A stretch of DNA of 64,000 nucleotides, from positions 496,001-560,000 of the forward strand of contig NZ_OY725712.1 of assembly GCF_963360655.1 (NCBI RefSeq), read 5' to 3'. The position numbers and the translations under genes are program-made. This stretch comes from Collinsella aerofaciens. Lineage in GTDB: Bacteria; Actinomycetota; Coriobacteriia; Coriobacteriales; Coriobacteriaceae. Positions 39,282-48,119 of the stretch are shown here, in pieces. Each line of letters begins with the position of its first letter. Within the stretch, counting starts at the first letter, position 1. The notes beneath the pieces were generated by a model. The model did not search any database and had not been told where the DNA came from. It saw only the letters and a list, made by a program, of their open reading frames with translations.

Positions 39282-40424
39282 CTAGCGTATCTGGACGCCG
39301 GCTTTCTTTTTCTCGGCCTTGACGCGGTAGAGCTCCGCATCGGCAGCGCGAAGTAAGTCTTGCCAGGTATCAACACTATCGCCGACCCGCGCGTAACCGA
39401 TGGACATCCGCAATGCATACGGCACCTCGGCACGAGCGAGCTCGTCGTTAATCGCCGAACACAGGTCTATGATGTCCTGTTCCGCCGTCGCCTTCTGGAG
39501 CACCACGAACTCATCGCCACCATAGCGTGCGATAAAACCACCAGACGCCGAGCAGACCTCTTTGAGCGTAGCAGATATGACCTGGAGGGCATGATCGCCC
39601 TCAACATGTCCATACCGGTCGTTAATTTGCTTAAAGCCGTCGGCATCCATCATAAGCAGATACACATCATCGGCCTGGTCAGCACCCGAGAACAGCGACA
39701 GCATATAGGTCTCAAAACGGTTGCGATTGTTAAGGCCAGTCAACGGGTCGGTCGAGATCAGCTGCTCCTGACAAACAATGTAGAGCTGCAACATACTTAA
39801 CATGATGCCGACACTAAGGCAGGGACCCGAATAAAAGACCTGAAAGACACCGGCCACCAAGGCCGGAATGGCGAAAAATGCCAAGGTTTGATAGATGGCC
39901 TTCTTTTGTAGGCTCTCGACCTTGCAAGATTGTATAAACGCATGCAGGGACGTATATATAACGTAGCAGTAGCTGACGATGGGCTGGATCATATAGACAA
40001 AACCGCGACGATACGCGCCCTGCGCATCGATATAGAACAGGGCGTGCGTCCAGTAGCTAGTAAACGCCAGTACGACTACCAGCACCGCAGGCAGCGTTAC
40101 AAACGCCATCCTATAGCGCGCGGTCAAAAGGCGAGAACCCTGCACCGTCTCGGAATAGATAAACCAAATGAGGCACGCGGCGGCAAAGAGCGAAAACGAA
40201 ACCGCGTTGGAAATCCAGTTGGCAGCAATGCCCAGCGTGCCGCCCACACCGTCCGAAAGCGTCCAGATTATATCGAATAGCATGTACGCGGCAGAGGTGT
40301 AACCGAGCGTACTAAACAATAACTGCTGGGTACTCGAGAACAAGGAGTGGCGACTTCGCGCGGCAAGCCCGATAAGAACAATCATGCATAGCAGGAATAG
40401 CTCAATCTTGAGTGCCTTAACCAC
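39282..40424 (-). CDS. Membrane diguanylate cyclase (GGDEF)
   Basis: The N-terminal 220 residues contain about seven membrane segments, a 7TM-like sensor, followed by a GGDEF domain starting at LISTDPLTGLNNRNRFE and holding the active-site YGGDEF (302-306 with the start used here). The enzyme should make cyclic di-GMP from GTP. There is no RxxD product-inhibition site before GGDEF and no EAL domain. I prefer a GTG at 40422-40424, because AAGGGAT sits about 10 bases upstream; a TTG six codons earlier lacks a ribosome binding site. c-di-GMP targets are not seen nearby. Confidence 0.88.
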   Translation of the reverse strand: MVKALKIELFLLCMIVLIGLAARSRHSLFSSTQQLLFSTLGYTSAAYMLFDIIWTLSDGVGGTLGIAANWISNAVSFSLFAAACLIWFIYSETVQGSRLLTARYRMAFVTLPAVLVVVLAFTSYWTHALFYIDAQGAYRRGFVYMIQPIVSYCYVIYTSLHAFIQSCKVESLQKKAIYQTLAFFAIPALVAGVFQVFYSGPCLSVGIMLSMLQLYIVCQEQLISTDPLTGLNNRNRFETYMLSLFSGADQADDVYLLMMDADGFKQINDRYGHVEGDHALQVISATLKEVCSASGGFIARYGGDEFVVLQKATAEQDIIDLCSAINDELARAEVPYALRMSIGYARVGDSVDTWQDLLRAADAELYRVKAEKKKAGVQIR

Positions 40425-40522
40425 TAGACGCCATCCCTTCAATATCCAAGTGGTCAGAATCGCCCGATTCGTGTCTGGGCAATAAACACCCCTACTCCGC
40501 AGGGGTAAGGGGAATAATAGCA

Positions 40523-40566
40523 GAGCGCCCGAACGTCACTGCAAGACAGCTTTCGTTCGGGCGCTC
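40523..40566. terminator. Hairpin between kdgT and the GGDEF gene
   Basis: GAGCGCCCGAAC (40523-40534) and GTTCGGGCGCTC (40555-40566) form a perfect 12-bp stem beyond the kdgT stop. No T-run of note follows on the minus strand, so it is a weak or factor-assisted terminator. Confidence 0.55.
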
Positions 40567-40611
40567 AAACGGCGCGAATTGCACGCCGGCTTGATTGACT
40601 CGCGTCGACGA

Positions 40612-41634
40612 TTACTCGCCATCGATGTCGGTCGCGACGGCCTCCTCGATGGCCTCGACACCGGCAGGCGACAGATCCTCTTTGCCGTGGCAGGACTTCT
40701 TATCGACCCAGCCGGTCAGAATCGGAGCCATGATTGCCGTGATGATGACGGCAGTGGCGATCTGCGCATACGCAGTGGGCGCAAGCTCGGCATAGCGCGG
40801 GGCGACCTCGGCGAGGGCGACCGGCGTGGTCATAGCCGTGCCGGCGATAGTGGAGCAGGCAACGGCCGCCTTGCCGTTACCACCGCACAGGCGCTCGAAC
40901 GCAAAGGTAATGGGACCGACGATAAAGAGCGTGATGAGGCCCAGCAGGATGCCCGAAATACCGCCGGTGATAAAGCTCGAAAGGCTCATGGACGCACCGA
41001 GCTGAAAGCCGATAACGGCAATCGCGGGATTGGCGCCGGGGACCAGCAGGTTCTTGATGAACGGGAAGAGGTTGCCCAGAACCATGCCGATGACAAGCGG
41101 CAGGATGGAGCCGACGATGGTGCCGACGGGGATGTTGGCGAGACCCGAGACACCGAGGATGATCATCGTGACGGCGGGGCCGGCCGTAAAGAACAGGATA
41201 CCGACGGCGCCCTGCTCGGACTCATCGCCGAACTCGCCCATGATGCCCGTATAGAGCGCCATGTTGCAAAACGTGATGCCGCCGATGATAGACACGGAGC
41301 TCAAGCCCAGGAAGTTGTCGTTAAAGAAATATGCCACACCCAAGCCAAGGGCCGCCGCAACAACAAGCTTGGGGATCAGTACGACGATGCCGGTCTTGAT
41401 AGCGCCCGGCGTGGACTTAAAGCTGATGCCGGCACCCACAAAAAGCAGAATTGCGGCGACGATGGTGTTGGAACCACCGCGACAGGCGGCGGTAAAGAAG
41501 CCGCCGATCTCGAAGACCTGCGGGCAGAAGGTATTGAGCAAAAGACCGACGATCATCGGGTAGATCATGATGTCACCCGGGATGCGCGGTACTTTGAATT
41601 TCTTTTGCTCGTTGGCGGTCGCTTCCTGTGCCAT
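40612..41634 (-). CDS. kdgT: 2-keto-3-deoxygluconate permease
   Basis: KdgT imports 2-keto-3-deoxygluconate, a pectin and glucuronate breakdown intermediate, with protons. The 340-residue protein has about ten membrane segments and follows KdgT closely: KVPRIPGDIMIYPMIVG, LLFVGAGISFKSTPGAI, MALYTGIMGEFGDE, GPAVTMIILGVSGLANIP, and TPVALAEVAPRY. The ATG at 41632-41634 has GGGGG upstream; a longer frame reaches into the divergent promoter region. No kdgK or kdgA lies alongside, so the sugar acid is processed by enzymes elsewhere. Confidence 0.9.
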   Translation of the reverse strand: MAQEATANEQKKFKVPRIPGDIMIYPMIVGLLLNTFCPQVFEIGGFFTAACRGGSNTIVAAILLFVGAGISFKSTPGAIKTGIVVLIPKLVVAAALGLGVAYFFNDNFLGLSSVSIIGGITFCNMALYTGIMGEFGDESEQGAVGILFFTAGPAVTMIILGVSGLANIPVGTIVGSILPLVIGMVLGNLFPFIKNLLVPGANPAIAVIGFQLGASMSLSSFITGGISGILLGLITLFIVGPITFAFERLCGGNGKAAVACSTIAGTAMTTPVALAEVAPRYAELAPTAYAQIATAVIITAIMAPILTGWVDKKSCHGKEDLSPAGVEAIEEAVATDIDGE

Positions 41635-41846
41635 GAAACCCCCATTTCCGCTGACGCAGAACAAAAGCCCACGTCGCGCTTTGCTACAGTAAAGTTTGAC
41701 CATGGTACCAGAAGAAGCAGACCGGCTCGGTGAGAAATTCGATTCGTTGGGTCAGGCAACGACATGGCAGAATCATCGCCCGGTGGCAACCGAGTTCACC
41801 TACAATTGCCACCGGATCGAAAGACACAGCTTTTTAGGAAGTCATT

Positions 41847-42659
41847 ATGACAGCTATCGATCGGGGCCGGGCGACCGCGGCCTTCAAACGCTATACCGAT
41901 GCTTACGATGCCGCCAATCCACGTATCGCGCTCAAAATCGAGCATACGTACCACGTTGCCGAGGCATGCGATGCCGTGGCGCGCGAGCAGGGCTGGTCGA
42001 CAGAGGATATTGACCTGGCCTGGCTTTGCGGCCTGTTACACGATATGGGACGCTTTGAACAGTTGCGGCGCTGGAACACCTTTAAAGACGCCGAGAGTAT
42101 GAGCCACGCAGCGTTGGGCGTCGGGGTCCTCTTTGGCGAGAACCCCGCCGATGCGCCCGCCGTAACGAGCATCCGCGACTTTATCGATGACCCGGCAGAA
42201 GATGAGCTCATCCGCGCGAGCATCGCCTATCACAGCGACTTTCGCCTGCCGGCACAACTCGACGAGCGTACACGGCGCTTCTGCGATATCGTGCGCGATG
42301 GCGACAAGATCGACATTATGCGCACCATCGCCGACAGCACCGTCGACACTATCCTCAAGGTGGACGAGGACGCATTTCTTGCCAGCCACTTCTCGGCACC
42401 GACGCTGGCTGCCTTTGACGAGCGCCGCTGCGTCGCACGCGATGAACGCGACGAGCCCGCAGACTACCTGGTGGGGCTCATCTGCTTTATGTTTGAGCTC
42501 GTCTATCCAGCGAGCCGCACGCTGGCGCGCGAGCAGGGCGATATCTACCGCCTGCTCGACGCGCCCTTTGGCATTACGTGCCCCTTTACCGATCCCGCCA
42601 CGCAAGCGACCTGGGAACGCCTAAAGGACGAGATGCGCTACTGGCTGGCGCGCGCCTAG
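41847..42659 (+). CDS. HD-domain phosphohydrolase
   Basis: A 270-residue protein with an HD metal-binding core: His33 in KIEHTYHVAEAC, His65-Asp66 in CGLLHDMGRFEQ, His at SHAALGVGVLF, and Asp in VRDGDKIDIMR. The type resembles predicted HD nucleotide or phosphate ester hydrolases; the substrate is unknown. TTTAGGAAG precedes the ATG. It is divergent from kdgT and convergent with the electron-transfer operon, overlapping its end by 4 bp. A role in nucleotide metabolism is a guess from the fold. Confidence 0.85.
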   Translation: MTAIDRGRATAAFKRYTDAYDAANPRIALKIEHTYHVAEACDAVAREQGWSTEDIDLAWLCGLLHDMGRFEQLRRWNTFKDAESMSHAALGVGVLFGENPADAPAVTSIRDFIDDPAEDELIRASIAYHSDFRLPAQLDERTRRFCDIVRDGDKIDIMRTIADSTVDTILKVDEDAFLASHFSAPTLAAFDERRCVARDERDEPADYLVGLICFMFELVYPASRTLAREQGDIYRLLDAPFGITCPFTDPATQATWERLKDEMRYWLARA

Positions 42660-43861
42660 CGCTCAAGCTGGGCCAGCAGCTCCTCGGCGACCTCGACGGC
42701 ATCGCCGACAACCTTATACTGGGCAGCACCAAAGATGGGGGCATCCGGGTCCTCGTTGATGGCGATAATGCACTCCGCCCCACCGATGCCGGCAAGATGC
42801 TGGATGGCGCCCGAAACACCGATACTCACGAGAAGCTTGGGCGAAACCGATACGCCCGTCTGGCCAATCTGGTGGCGATACTCCAACCAGCCGGCCTCCA
42901 CGACAGGTCGCGTGCAGCCAAGCTCGGCACCCAGAGCCTCGGCGAGCCTTCGCATCAGCGGCAGGTTTTTCTTGGAACCAATACCGCGACCCACCACGAC
43001 CAGGCGCTCGGCATCGGCAATTGATGCCTGCTGCCCCCACTCCTCGGCGGGAATCGAGATCTCGACACGAGCCTTAGCATCATCCGCAAGCGATATCTGG
43101 GTGATCGTGCCGGAGCGGCCGTAGTCAAAGTCGGGCGCCTTAAAGATGCCGGGACGCACCGTTGCCATCTGAGGACGATGATTGGGGCAGACGATGGTGG
43201 CCATCAGGTTGCCGCCAAACGCCGGACGCGTTTGTTGCAGCAGCCCCGTCTCCGTATCCATCGAAAGTACGGTGCAGTCAGCCGTAAGGCCCGTCTGCAA
43301 ACGCACGGCAACGCCGGGTGCCAATTCGCGGCCAAAGGCGGTCGCACCGTACAGAATGGCCTCGGGCTTGCGCTCTGCCACCAAATCGCAGATCAGCCGG
43401 GCGTAAACCTCCGCATCGTTCTGGCGCAGGCGCTCGTCGCGACAGACCAGGACCTCGTCTGCACCGGCGCAAACCAGATGCTCCAGGTCACCGAGAGAGC
43501 TCTCGGGGCTCATGCCGACCAATGCCACCAGACGGCAACCACGAGCATCGGCAAGCTCGCGGCCCTTGCCCATGAGCTCATAGGCAACGGGAGTCACCGT
43601 ATCGTGCTCGTCGGTCTGCACGAATACCCAAATGTCTCGATATGCATCAAGGTCCACCGCGCCAGCGGCCTCGTCACGCTCAATCGAGATGGCGTTGACG
43701 GGGCAGGCGTCGACGCACCCACCGCATAGGATGCAGCCGTCGGTTACGCGGGCGCAACGGTTGGGCCGCTCGCCTTCCACTACAATGCCGCCCGAGGCAC
43801 AGGCGCGAACGCAGCGACCGCAGCCGATACAGGCTTCGCTATCGATAATCAGTCCGCTCAC
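42656..43861 (-). CDS. lctC: Electron transfer flavoprotein alpha subunit with N-terminal 2[4Fe-4S] ferredoxin
   Basis: The 401-residue protein begins with a bacterial ferredoxin: CIGCGRCVRAC (11-21) and CILCGGCVDACP (43-54), two [4Fe-4S] sites. Then comes the EtfA part: IWVFVQTDEH, the adenine-binding region, and the FAD domain RLVVVGRGIGSKKNLP followed by YRHQIGQTGVSVSPKLLVSIGVSGAIQH. The fusion matches LctC of the electron-confurcating lactate dehydrogenase of acetogens. The start is a GTG at 43859-43861 with GAGGGGAT inside the preceding gene, so it is coupled to the EtfB gene. It is last in the lctD-B-C order. Confidence 0.87.
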   Translation of the reverse strand: MSGLIIDSEACIGCGRCVRACASGGIVVEGERPNRCARVTDGCILCGGCVDACPVNAISIERDEAAGAVDLDAYRDIWVFVQTDEHDTVTPVAYELMGKGRELADARGCRLVALVGMSPESSLGDLEHLVCAGADEVLVCRDERLRQNDAEVYARLICDLVAERKPEAILYGATAFGRELAPGVAVRLQTGLTADCTVLSMDTETGLLQQTRPAFGGNLMATIVCPNHRPQMATVRPGIFKAPDFDYGRSGTITQISLADDAKARVEISIPAEEWGQQASIADAERLVVVGRGIGSKKNLPLMRRLAEALGAELGCTRPVVEAGWLEYRHQIGQTGVSVSPKLLVSIGVSGAIQHLAGIGGAECIIAINEDPDAPIFGAAQYKVVGDAVEVAEELLAQLER

Positions 43862-44677
43862 CTATGCCATCCCCTCGATAATCTTGGCAAGTTTTGCCGC
43901 CTGCTCGGACGCCGTTCCGTCAACGGTCTCGCACGTTTGGTCGCGGTCGGGCACAAACGATCGCACGACCTGTGTCGGCGAGCCGGCAAGGCCGCAGCGC
44001 GCGGGGTCGGCGTTCACGTCGGCAGCGTTGACCACGCGCACGTCCGCCTCCTCGGCCGCACGAATACCGGCAATACTCGGCATGCGCAGTTGGCCAATCT
44101 CCTTGGCGGTCGTCATCGCGCACGGCATCTCAAGATAGACCGTCTCCTCGCCGGCATCGCAGCCGTGAACAAGCGCCAGTGAACCACAGGTCGTAAAGCC
44201 CGCGCTCTGCACGCAGCTCACGTCGGTCACACAGGGAATCTCAAAGGCACCGGCAAGCTCGGGACCAATCTGGGCCGTATCGCCGTCCACCGCCATCTTG
44301 CCGCAGATGAGCAGGTCGAAGTCCTCGTCGAGCGCCTCGATGCCGCACTTGAGGGCATAGGTGGTTGCCAGGGTATCGGCACCTGCAAAGGCGCGGTCGG
44401 TCAGCAGCAGTGCGTCATCGGCGCCTCGGGCGATGCAGTCGCGCAATAGCGATTCGGTCGCGGGGATGCCCATCGACACCACCGTTACGCGCACGTCCAT
44501 GCCAAAGCCGATAAAGTCGTCCTTCAGTGCCAGCGCGCATTCCAAAGCGCTCGCGTCAAAGGGATTAATGACCGCCTGTTTGCCATCGCGCACGATGGTA
44601 TTGGTCTTGGGGTCCATCTTGACCTCGGTGCTGCCCGGCACTGCCTTGACGCACACCACCATATGGAAATCGCTCAT
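43862..44677 (-). CDS. lctB: Electron transfer flavoprotein beta subunit
   Basis: The 271-residue EtfB carries MVVCVKAVPGSTEVKMDPKTN at the start, NPFDASALECALALKD, GADDALLLTDRAFAGADTLATTYAL, and CGKMAVDGDTAQIGPELAGAF, the last two bordering the flavin site. With EtfA it forms the bifurcating Etf heterodimer. The ATG at 44675-44677 is used because GGGGG lies nine bases upstream; a GTG two codons earlier is too near. Its stop abuts the start of lctC and its start lies just after the lctD stop. Confidence 0.9.
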   Translation of the reverse strand: MSDFHMVVCVKAVPGSTEVKMDPKTNTIVRDGKQAVINPFDASALECALALKDDFIGFGMDVRVTVVSMGIPATESLLRDCIARGADDALLLTDRAFAGADTLATTYALKCGIEALDEDFDLLICGKMAVDGDTAQIGPELAGAFEIPCVTDVSCVQSAGFTTCGSLALVHGCDAGEETVYLEMPCAMTTAKEIGQLRMPSIAGIRAAEEADVRVVNAADVNADPARCGLAGSPTQVVRSFVPDRDQTCETVDGTASEQAAKLAKIIEGMA

Positions 44678-44679
44678 CT

Positions 44680-46281
44680 TCACGCGCCCCCTTTCTGGAC
44701 GAGCTCATCCAAGAGCTTCTCCGAGAACAGGTTACCGCGACCCAGCTGCCCGGCAGGATCGAGCTGGAGCTTGAGCCGCGCCGACTCGACCATGGCCTCG
44801 TGACCGTACATCGTCTCCAAGAAGCCCGCCTTGATCTTGCCGACACCGTGTTCGGCGGAGACGGCGCCGCCCATAGCCGTGACCTCGGAAGCCCACTGGG
44901 CAAAGAGTTCTCCGCCGCGGCGGTGATCCTGCGCATCGCGCGGCAGAATATTCACATGCAGATGGTTGTTACCGATGTGCCCCCAGGCGGCAGATTCAAG
45001 CCCGCTTTCGGCCAACGTGCGGCGATAAAGGGCGATGACATCGGCCAAGTGTGCGTTGGGCACCGACATGTCCGAGCCCAGTTTGGTGATGGTGGGATCC
45101 GTGCGGCGACGCTCGTCGATGAGCATGTTGACGCTCTCGGGCACCGCATGGCGGAAGAATCGCTGGCACTCGCGATCGGCCTCGGTGCGCGCGACCCATG
45201 TCGCATCGTCGCTGCCGCCCGCAAGCTCTAGTACCCACCCCAAGTGATACAGCTCCTCTGTCGCTTGGGCCTCGTCATCGCAGTCGAGCTCCACGTAGAC
45301 ACAGACCTTGGCGTCTTTGTCGAGCGCCGGCAGCGAGGCGAACGCGGTCGACTGCTCACGCTGACGACGCAGGATATCCAGGGCGCCCGCATCAAAATAT
45401 TCGATGGCAGCCGCGTGGGACAGGACGGGGCGCACAGAATCGGTGAAGGACACGGCCTTGTCTTCGCTGTCAAAGAAGCAGCTCACGCCCCAAACGACCG
45501 CAGGCGCCGCCTGCAGGGCAATCTCGAGCTCGGTGATAACGCCGAGTGTGCCACACGCACCGATAAACAGATCGATGGCATCCATATCGTCAGCAACGAA
45601 ATAGCCCGAAGCATTTTTGGTCTTGGGCATGGTGTAGTCGGGAAGGTCGAGCTCGAGCGTGCGGCCCCGCACCGTAACGAGCGAAAGGCGGCGACCCCGT
45701 GCAAAAACCTCGCCACGGTGAAGCTCGAGCAGGTCGCCATCGGTCAGCGCGACATGAAGGCCCGCGACGTGAGGGCGCATGGGGCCGTAAGCGTAGCTAC
45801 GGGCGCCGGAGGCGTTACATGCCGCCATGCCGCCCAGACAGGCAGATGCCTCGGTGGGATCGGTGGGAAAAAACTGCTCGGGGGCCTCTTGGAACTCCTC
45901 GTAGGCCTCAAGCGATGCCTGGTCCCAACCAGCGGTCGGCAGCACCTTCTTGCTCAGCTGCTTGCGCAGCTCCGAGAGCACAATGCCCGGCTCCACGCGC
46001 AGCAGAAATTGGCCTTGTTCATCGCGACGAAGGCCCAAGTAGCGATTCATGCGGGAAGTATTGAGAATGTGACCGCCATGAGGCACGGCGCCGGCGGCAA
46101 GACCGGTCCGGGCGCCCTGAACCGTCACCGGGACACGCTCGGCATGGAGCTTTTTCAAAATGGCGCACACCTCGTCCTCCGTTGTCGGAAACGAGATGCT
46201 CGAGGCCTCGCCCGATGTGCGAGACTCATCGCGGCCATACTCTTCGAACTCGTCGGTGAAGGGTTTGATGGTTGCCGACAC
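44680..46281 (-). CDS. lctD: FAD-binding lactate dehydrogenase (LctD/GlcD type)
   Basis: A 533-residue flavoprotein of the vanillyl-alcohol-oxidase family: FAD-binding PTTEDEVCAILKKLHAERVPVTVQG, PHGGHILNTSRMNR, GGMAACNASGARSYAYGPM, and the C-terminal GHIGNNHLHVNILP and SAEHGVGKIKAGFL with its active-site histidines. It should oxidise D-lactate or a similar 2-hydroxyacid. Clustering with EtfB and ferredoxin-EtfA indicates that electrons are passed to Etf and not to oxygen or quinone. The GTG at 46279-46281 has AAGGGGGAG upstream. No lactate permease gene is adjacent. Confidence 0.88.
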   Translation of the reverse strand: MSATIKPFTDEFEEYGRDESRTSGEASSISFPTTEDEVCAILKKLHAERVPVTVQGARTGLAAGAVPHGGHILNTSRMNRYLGLRRDEQGQFLLRVEPGIVLSELRKQLSKKVLPTAGWDQASLEAYEEFQEAPEQFFPTDPTEASACLGGMAACNASGARSYAYGPMRPHVAGLHVALTDGDLLELHRGEVFARGRRLSLVTVRGRTLELDLPDYTMPKTKNASGYFVADDMDAIDLFIGACGTLGVITELEIALQAAPAVVWGVSCFFDSEDKAVSFTDSVRPVLSHAAAIEYFDAGALDILRRQREQSTAFASLPALDKDAKVCVYVELDCDDEAQATEELYHLGWVLELAGGSDDATWVARTEADRECQRFFRHAVPESVNMLIDERRRTDPTITKLGSDMSVPNAHLADVIALYRRTLAESGLESAAWGHIGNNHLHVNILPRDAQDHRRGGELFAQWASEVTAMGGAVSAEHGVGKIKAGFLETMYGHEAMVESARLKLQLDPAGQLGRGNLFSEKLLDELVQKGGA

Positions 46282-46626
46282 GCGAACTCCCCCTTTAGCT
46301 AACTACAGTGTTTGCAGGGAGATGTTACCGCATCGTTTCGTCGACGTGTTCGAGACCGTCTCCATAATTGGCGATTTTTACGTTCGTGCAATTCGGCGAG
46401 CGGCAAGGTTTCCTCGGCAGACGATGCTTTTGACACATGTCGCTTTACCGCCAGCGACCACGCAATTGTCGCTCGAAAAAAGTTGAAGTAATTTTTACCA
46501 CCTTTTACCTGCGGAGATGTCAATCCGTCAAGCATTTGGTCAGAAATTGGTCAAGTAGTGACTGATACGGTCGGCATCGACAGCCAAAACCAATGGAAGT
46601 TTTGGCCCAAAAGCAGGGAGGTTCCC
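46282..46626. promoter_or_regulatory. Divergent intergenic region between lctD and the secreted cluster
   Basis: 345 bp without a gene. An 11-bp-spaced direct repeat TTGGTCA (46536-46542 and 46547-46553) lies in front of the plus-strand cluster and could be an operator. Homopolymeric T/A tracts around 46470-46505 suggest promoter DNA for lctD on the other strand. I could not fix either -10 element. Confidence 0.35.
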
Positions 46627-46923
46627 ATGGCATACTACTGGCCCCAGTACGGCGTCGCCATCGAGGTCGACGACGATCCCTATCTCCTGCCTTTCGACGA
46701 AGAGGCGTTCCCCGATACGGCGGTATACCACGTCACCACCGATGTTATCTGCGACCCCGAGTCGTTCTCGGCGCTCGCCCATCACATCGCGCGTATCCAC
46801 AACATCGAGCTCCCTCACGACTTCGACGAGCTCATCTACTCGCGCCGCCTGATGCTTCACATGCTCTTTGGAGCGGACCCGTCCACGTTCGCACGTGTCT
46901 ACACCACCAAGGACGCCGCATGA
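46627..46923 (+). CDS. Hypothetical 98-residue cytoplasmic protein
   Basis: I do not recognise it. No signal peptide, membrane segment or metal motif is seen. The sequence is rich in aromatic and acidic residues early on (MAYYWPQYGVAIEVDDDPYLL) and appears as a compact alpha/beta domain ending GADPSTFARVYTTKDAA. GGGAGGTTCCC precedes the ATG at 46627; a longer frame starts without one. Its stop overlaps the next start (ATGA), so it is translationally coupled to the membrane protein below and is the first gene of a five-gene plus-strand cluster. Confidence 0.7.
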   Translation: MAYYWPQYGVAIEVDDDPYLLPFDEEAFPDTAVYHVTTDVICDPESFSALAHHIARIHNIELPHDFDELIYSRRLMLHMLFGADPSTFARVYTTKDAA

Positions 46924-47429
46924 GTGCGAAGAAGCCGTCCCGCCTTGCAGGACTGGGGTGTCGCAAGAAACTCGTCGTTGTCTGCCTGGCTATCGTCTGC
47001 GCCCTCATCGCCGTAGGGCTATACGCCTGGCAGTCGCAGCCCGTGCCCGAAGCGGGCGCCTCGGTCACGACGGCAGAGGGTAAATCGCGCCAAGAAATCC
47101 AGAATGAGCTCGACGCCATCGTCCGCGACAACATGATGACGATCTCGGTCGCGCCGGTCGCACAGTTGCAGGAAGGCGGCAAGTTGCGCGTCAACGTGCA
47201 AAACGTCCAAGACAACAAGTTTCCCCAGCGCTTCCGCGTGATCCAAAACGACGAGACCATCTATGAGTCCGGTGTGGTCGAAGCCGGCAAGACGGTTGAG
47301 ACCTGCCCCGCCGGCGATATCCAAGAAGGCGAGGCATATATCGAGATTCAGGCACTCGATGCCAAGACCTACGACACCCACGGCAATCCGACGCGCGTCA
47401 AAGTGCGGGTGGCCCAGGCAGAAGGCTAG
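46920..47429 (+). CDS. Hypothetical membrane-anchored extracellular protein
   Basis: 169 residues: a basic start, one membrane segment (about 18-36, KLVVVCLAIVCALIAVGLYAW) and an exported C-terminal part of about 130 residues. The latter looks like a single beta-sandwich (LRVNVQNVQDNKFPQRFRVIQNDETIYESGVVEAGKTVE, ending RVKVRVAQAEG). No named family is recognised. It begins with ATGA overlap to the preceding gene and is followed 87 bp later by another secreted protein, suggesting a shared surface role. Confidence 0.7.
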   Translation: MSAKKPSRLAGLGCRKKLVVVCLAIVCALIAVGLYAWQSQPVPEAGASVTTAEGKSRQEIQNELDAIVRDNMMTISVAPVAQLQEGGKLRVNVQNVQDNKFPQRFRVIQNDETIYESGVVEAGKTVETCPAGDIQEGEAYIEIQALDAKTYDTHGNPTRVKVRVAQAEG

Positions 47430-47516
47430 TGGCCGACGCACACGCAGGGGCAGCACCCTGTCCCCATTCGTCCAACCATCACGGAAACAGTCCGTGACGA
47501 GCAGAAAGGATCGATT

Positions 47517-48119
47517 ATGAACACACCCATGAACCTGAGCGGAGCCAGGGCACTCGCCGTGGGCGCAGGACTTGCGCTCGCACTTGCGATGGGCGCCGCG
47601 CCAACGGCGGCCATGGCAGAGGTGCGTGTTGGAACCACCGATGTGACGGTGAAGGCCGACATTAGCAATGTTTCGTTTAAGGCGCCAACGGTCATCCCCT
47701 TTGCCGCCCAAGCCGACGGAAAGCTTGTAGGACCCTCCGACAAGACGATTACCATCGACAACCTCTCGGCATATGGCATCCACGTCACCAACATGAAGGT
47801 CACGGCCAAGAACGACTGGACAATCGTTGCAGACGCAAAGACGGGCTCGGCCCAGAACTCCATCGATTTTAAGGTTGGCCCCGATAAGGCAGAAAAGGAT
47901 GCCAGCTCGGCGACTCAGACTACAGGCCTCGATCTTTCCAAGGACGTAAGCTTCGACATGAAGTACCAGGGCATTGCCGATGGAACGGACAAAATCAAGC
48001 TCAATGTGAGCGGCCACGTCGCCCGCGTCACGCGTGACATCCACCACGCCACCGGCACGGGAGATCAAGTGGCAAGCATCACCTGGACGGTCGAGCCCGG
48101 TGCGCACGCCACGTCCTAA
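47517..48119 (+). CDS. Hypothetical secreted beta-rich protein
   Basis: 200 residues with a signal peptide cut near AAMA/E (34/35), then a beta-rich domain: VTVKADISNVSFKAPTVIPFAAQ, ITIDNLSAYGIHVTNMKVTAKNDW, VSFDMKYQGIADGTDKIKLNVSG, ending VASITWTVEPGAHA. The look is that of surface or pilus-like subunits with tandem beta sandwiches, but no LPxTG sorting signal is seen here. AGAAAGGATCGATT precedes the ATG. It overlaps the start of the next gene by 20 bp. Confidence 0.7.
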   Translation: MNTPMNLSGARALAVGAGLALALAMGAAPTAAMAEVRVGTTDVTVKADISNVSFKAPTVIPFAAQADGKLVGPSDKTITIDNLSAYGIHVTNMKVTAKNDWTIVADAKTGSAQNSIDFKVGPDKAEKDASSATQTTGLDLSKDVSFDMKYQGIADGTDKIKLNVSGHVARVTRDIHHATGTGDQVASITWTVEPGAHATS

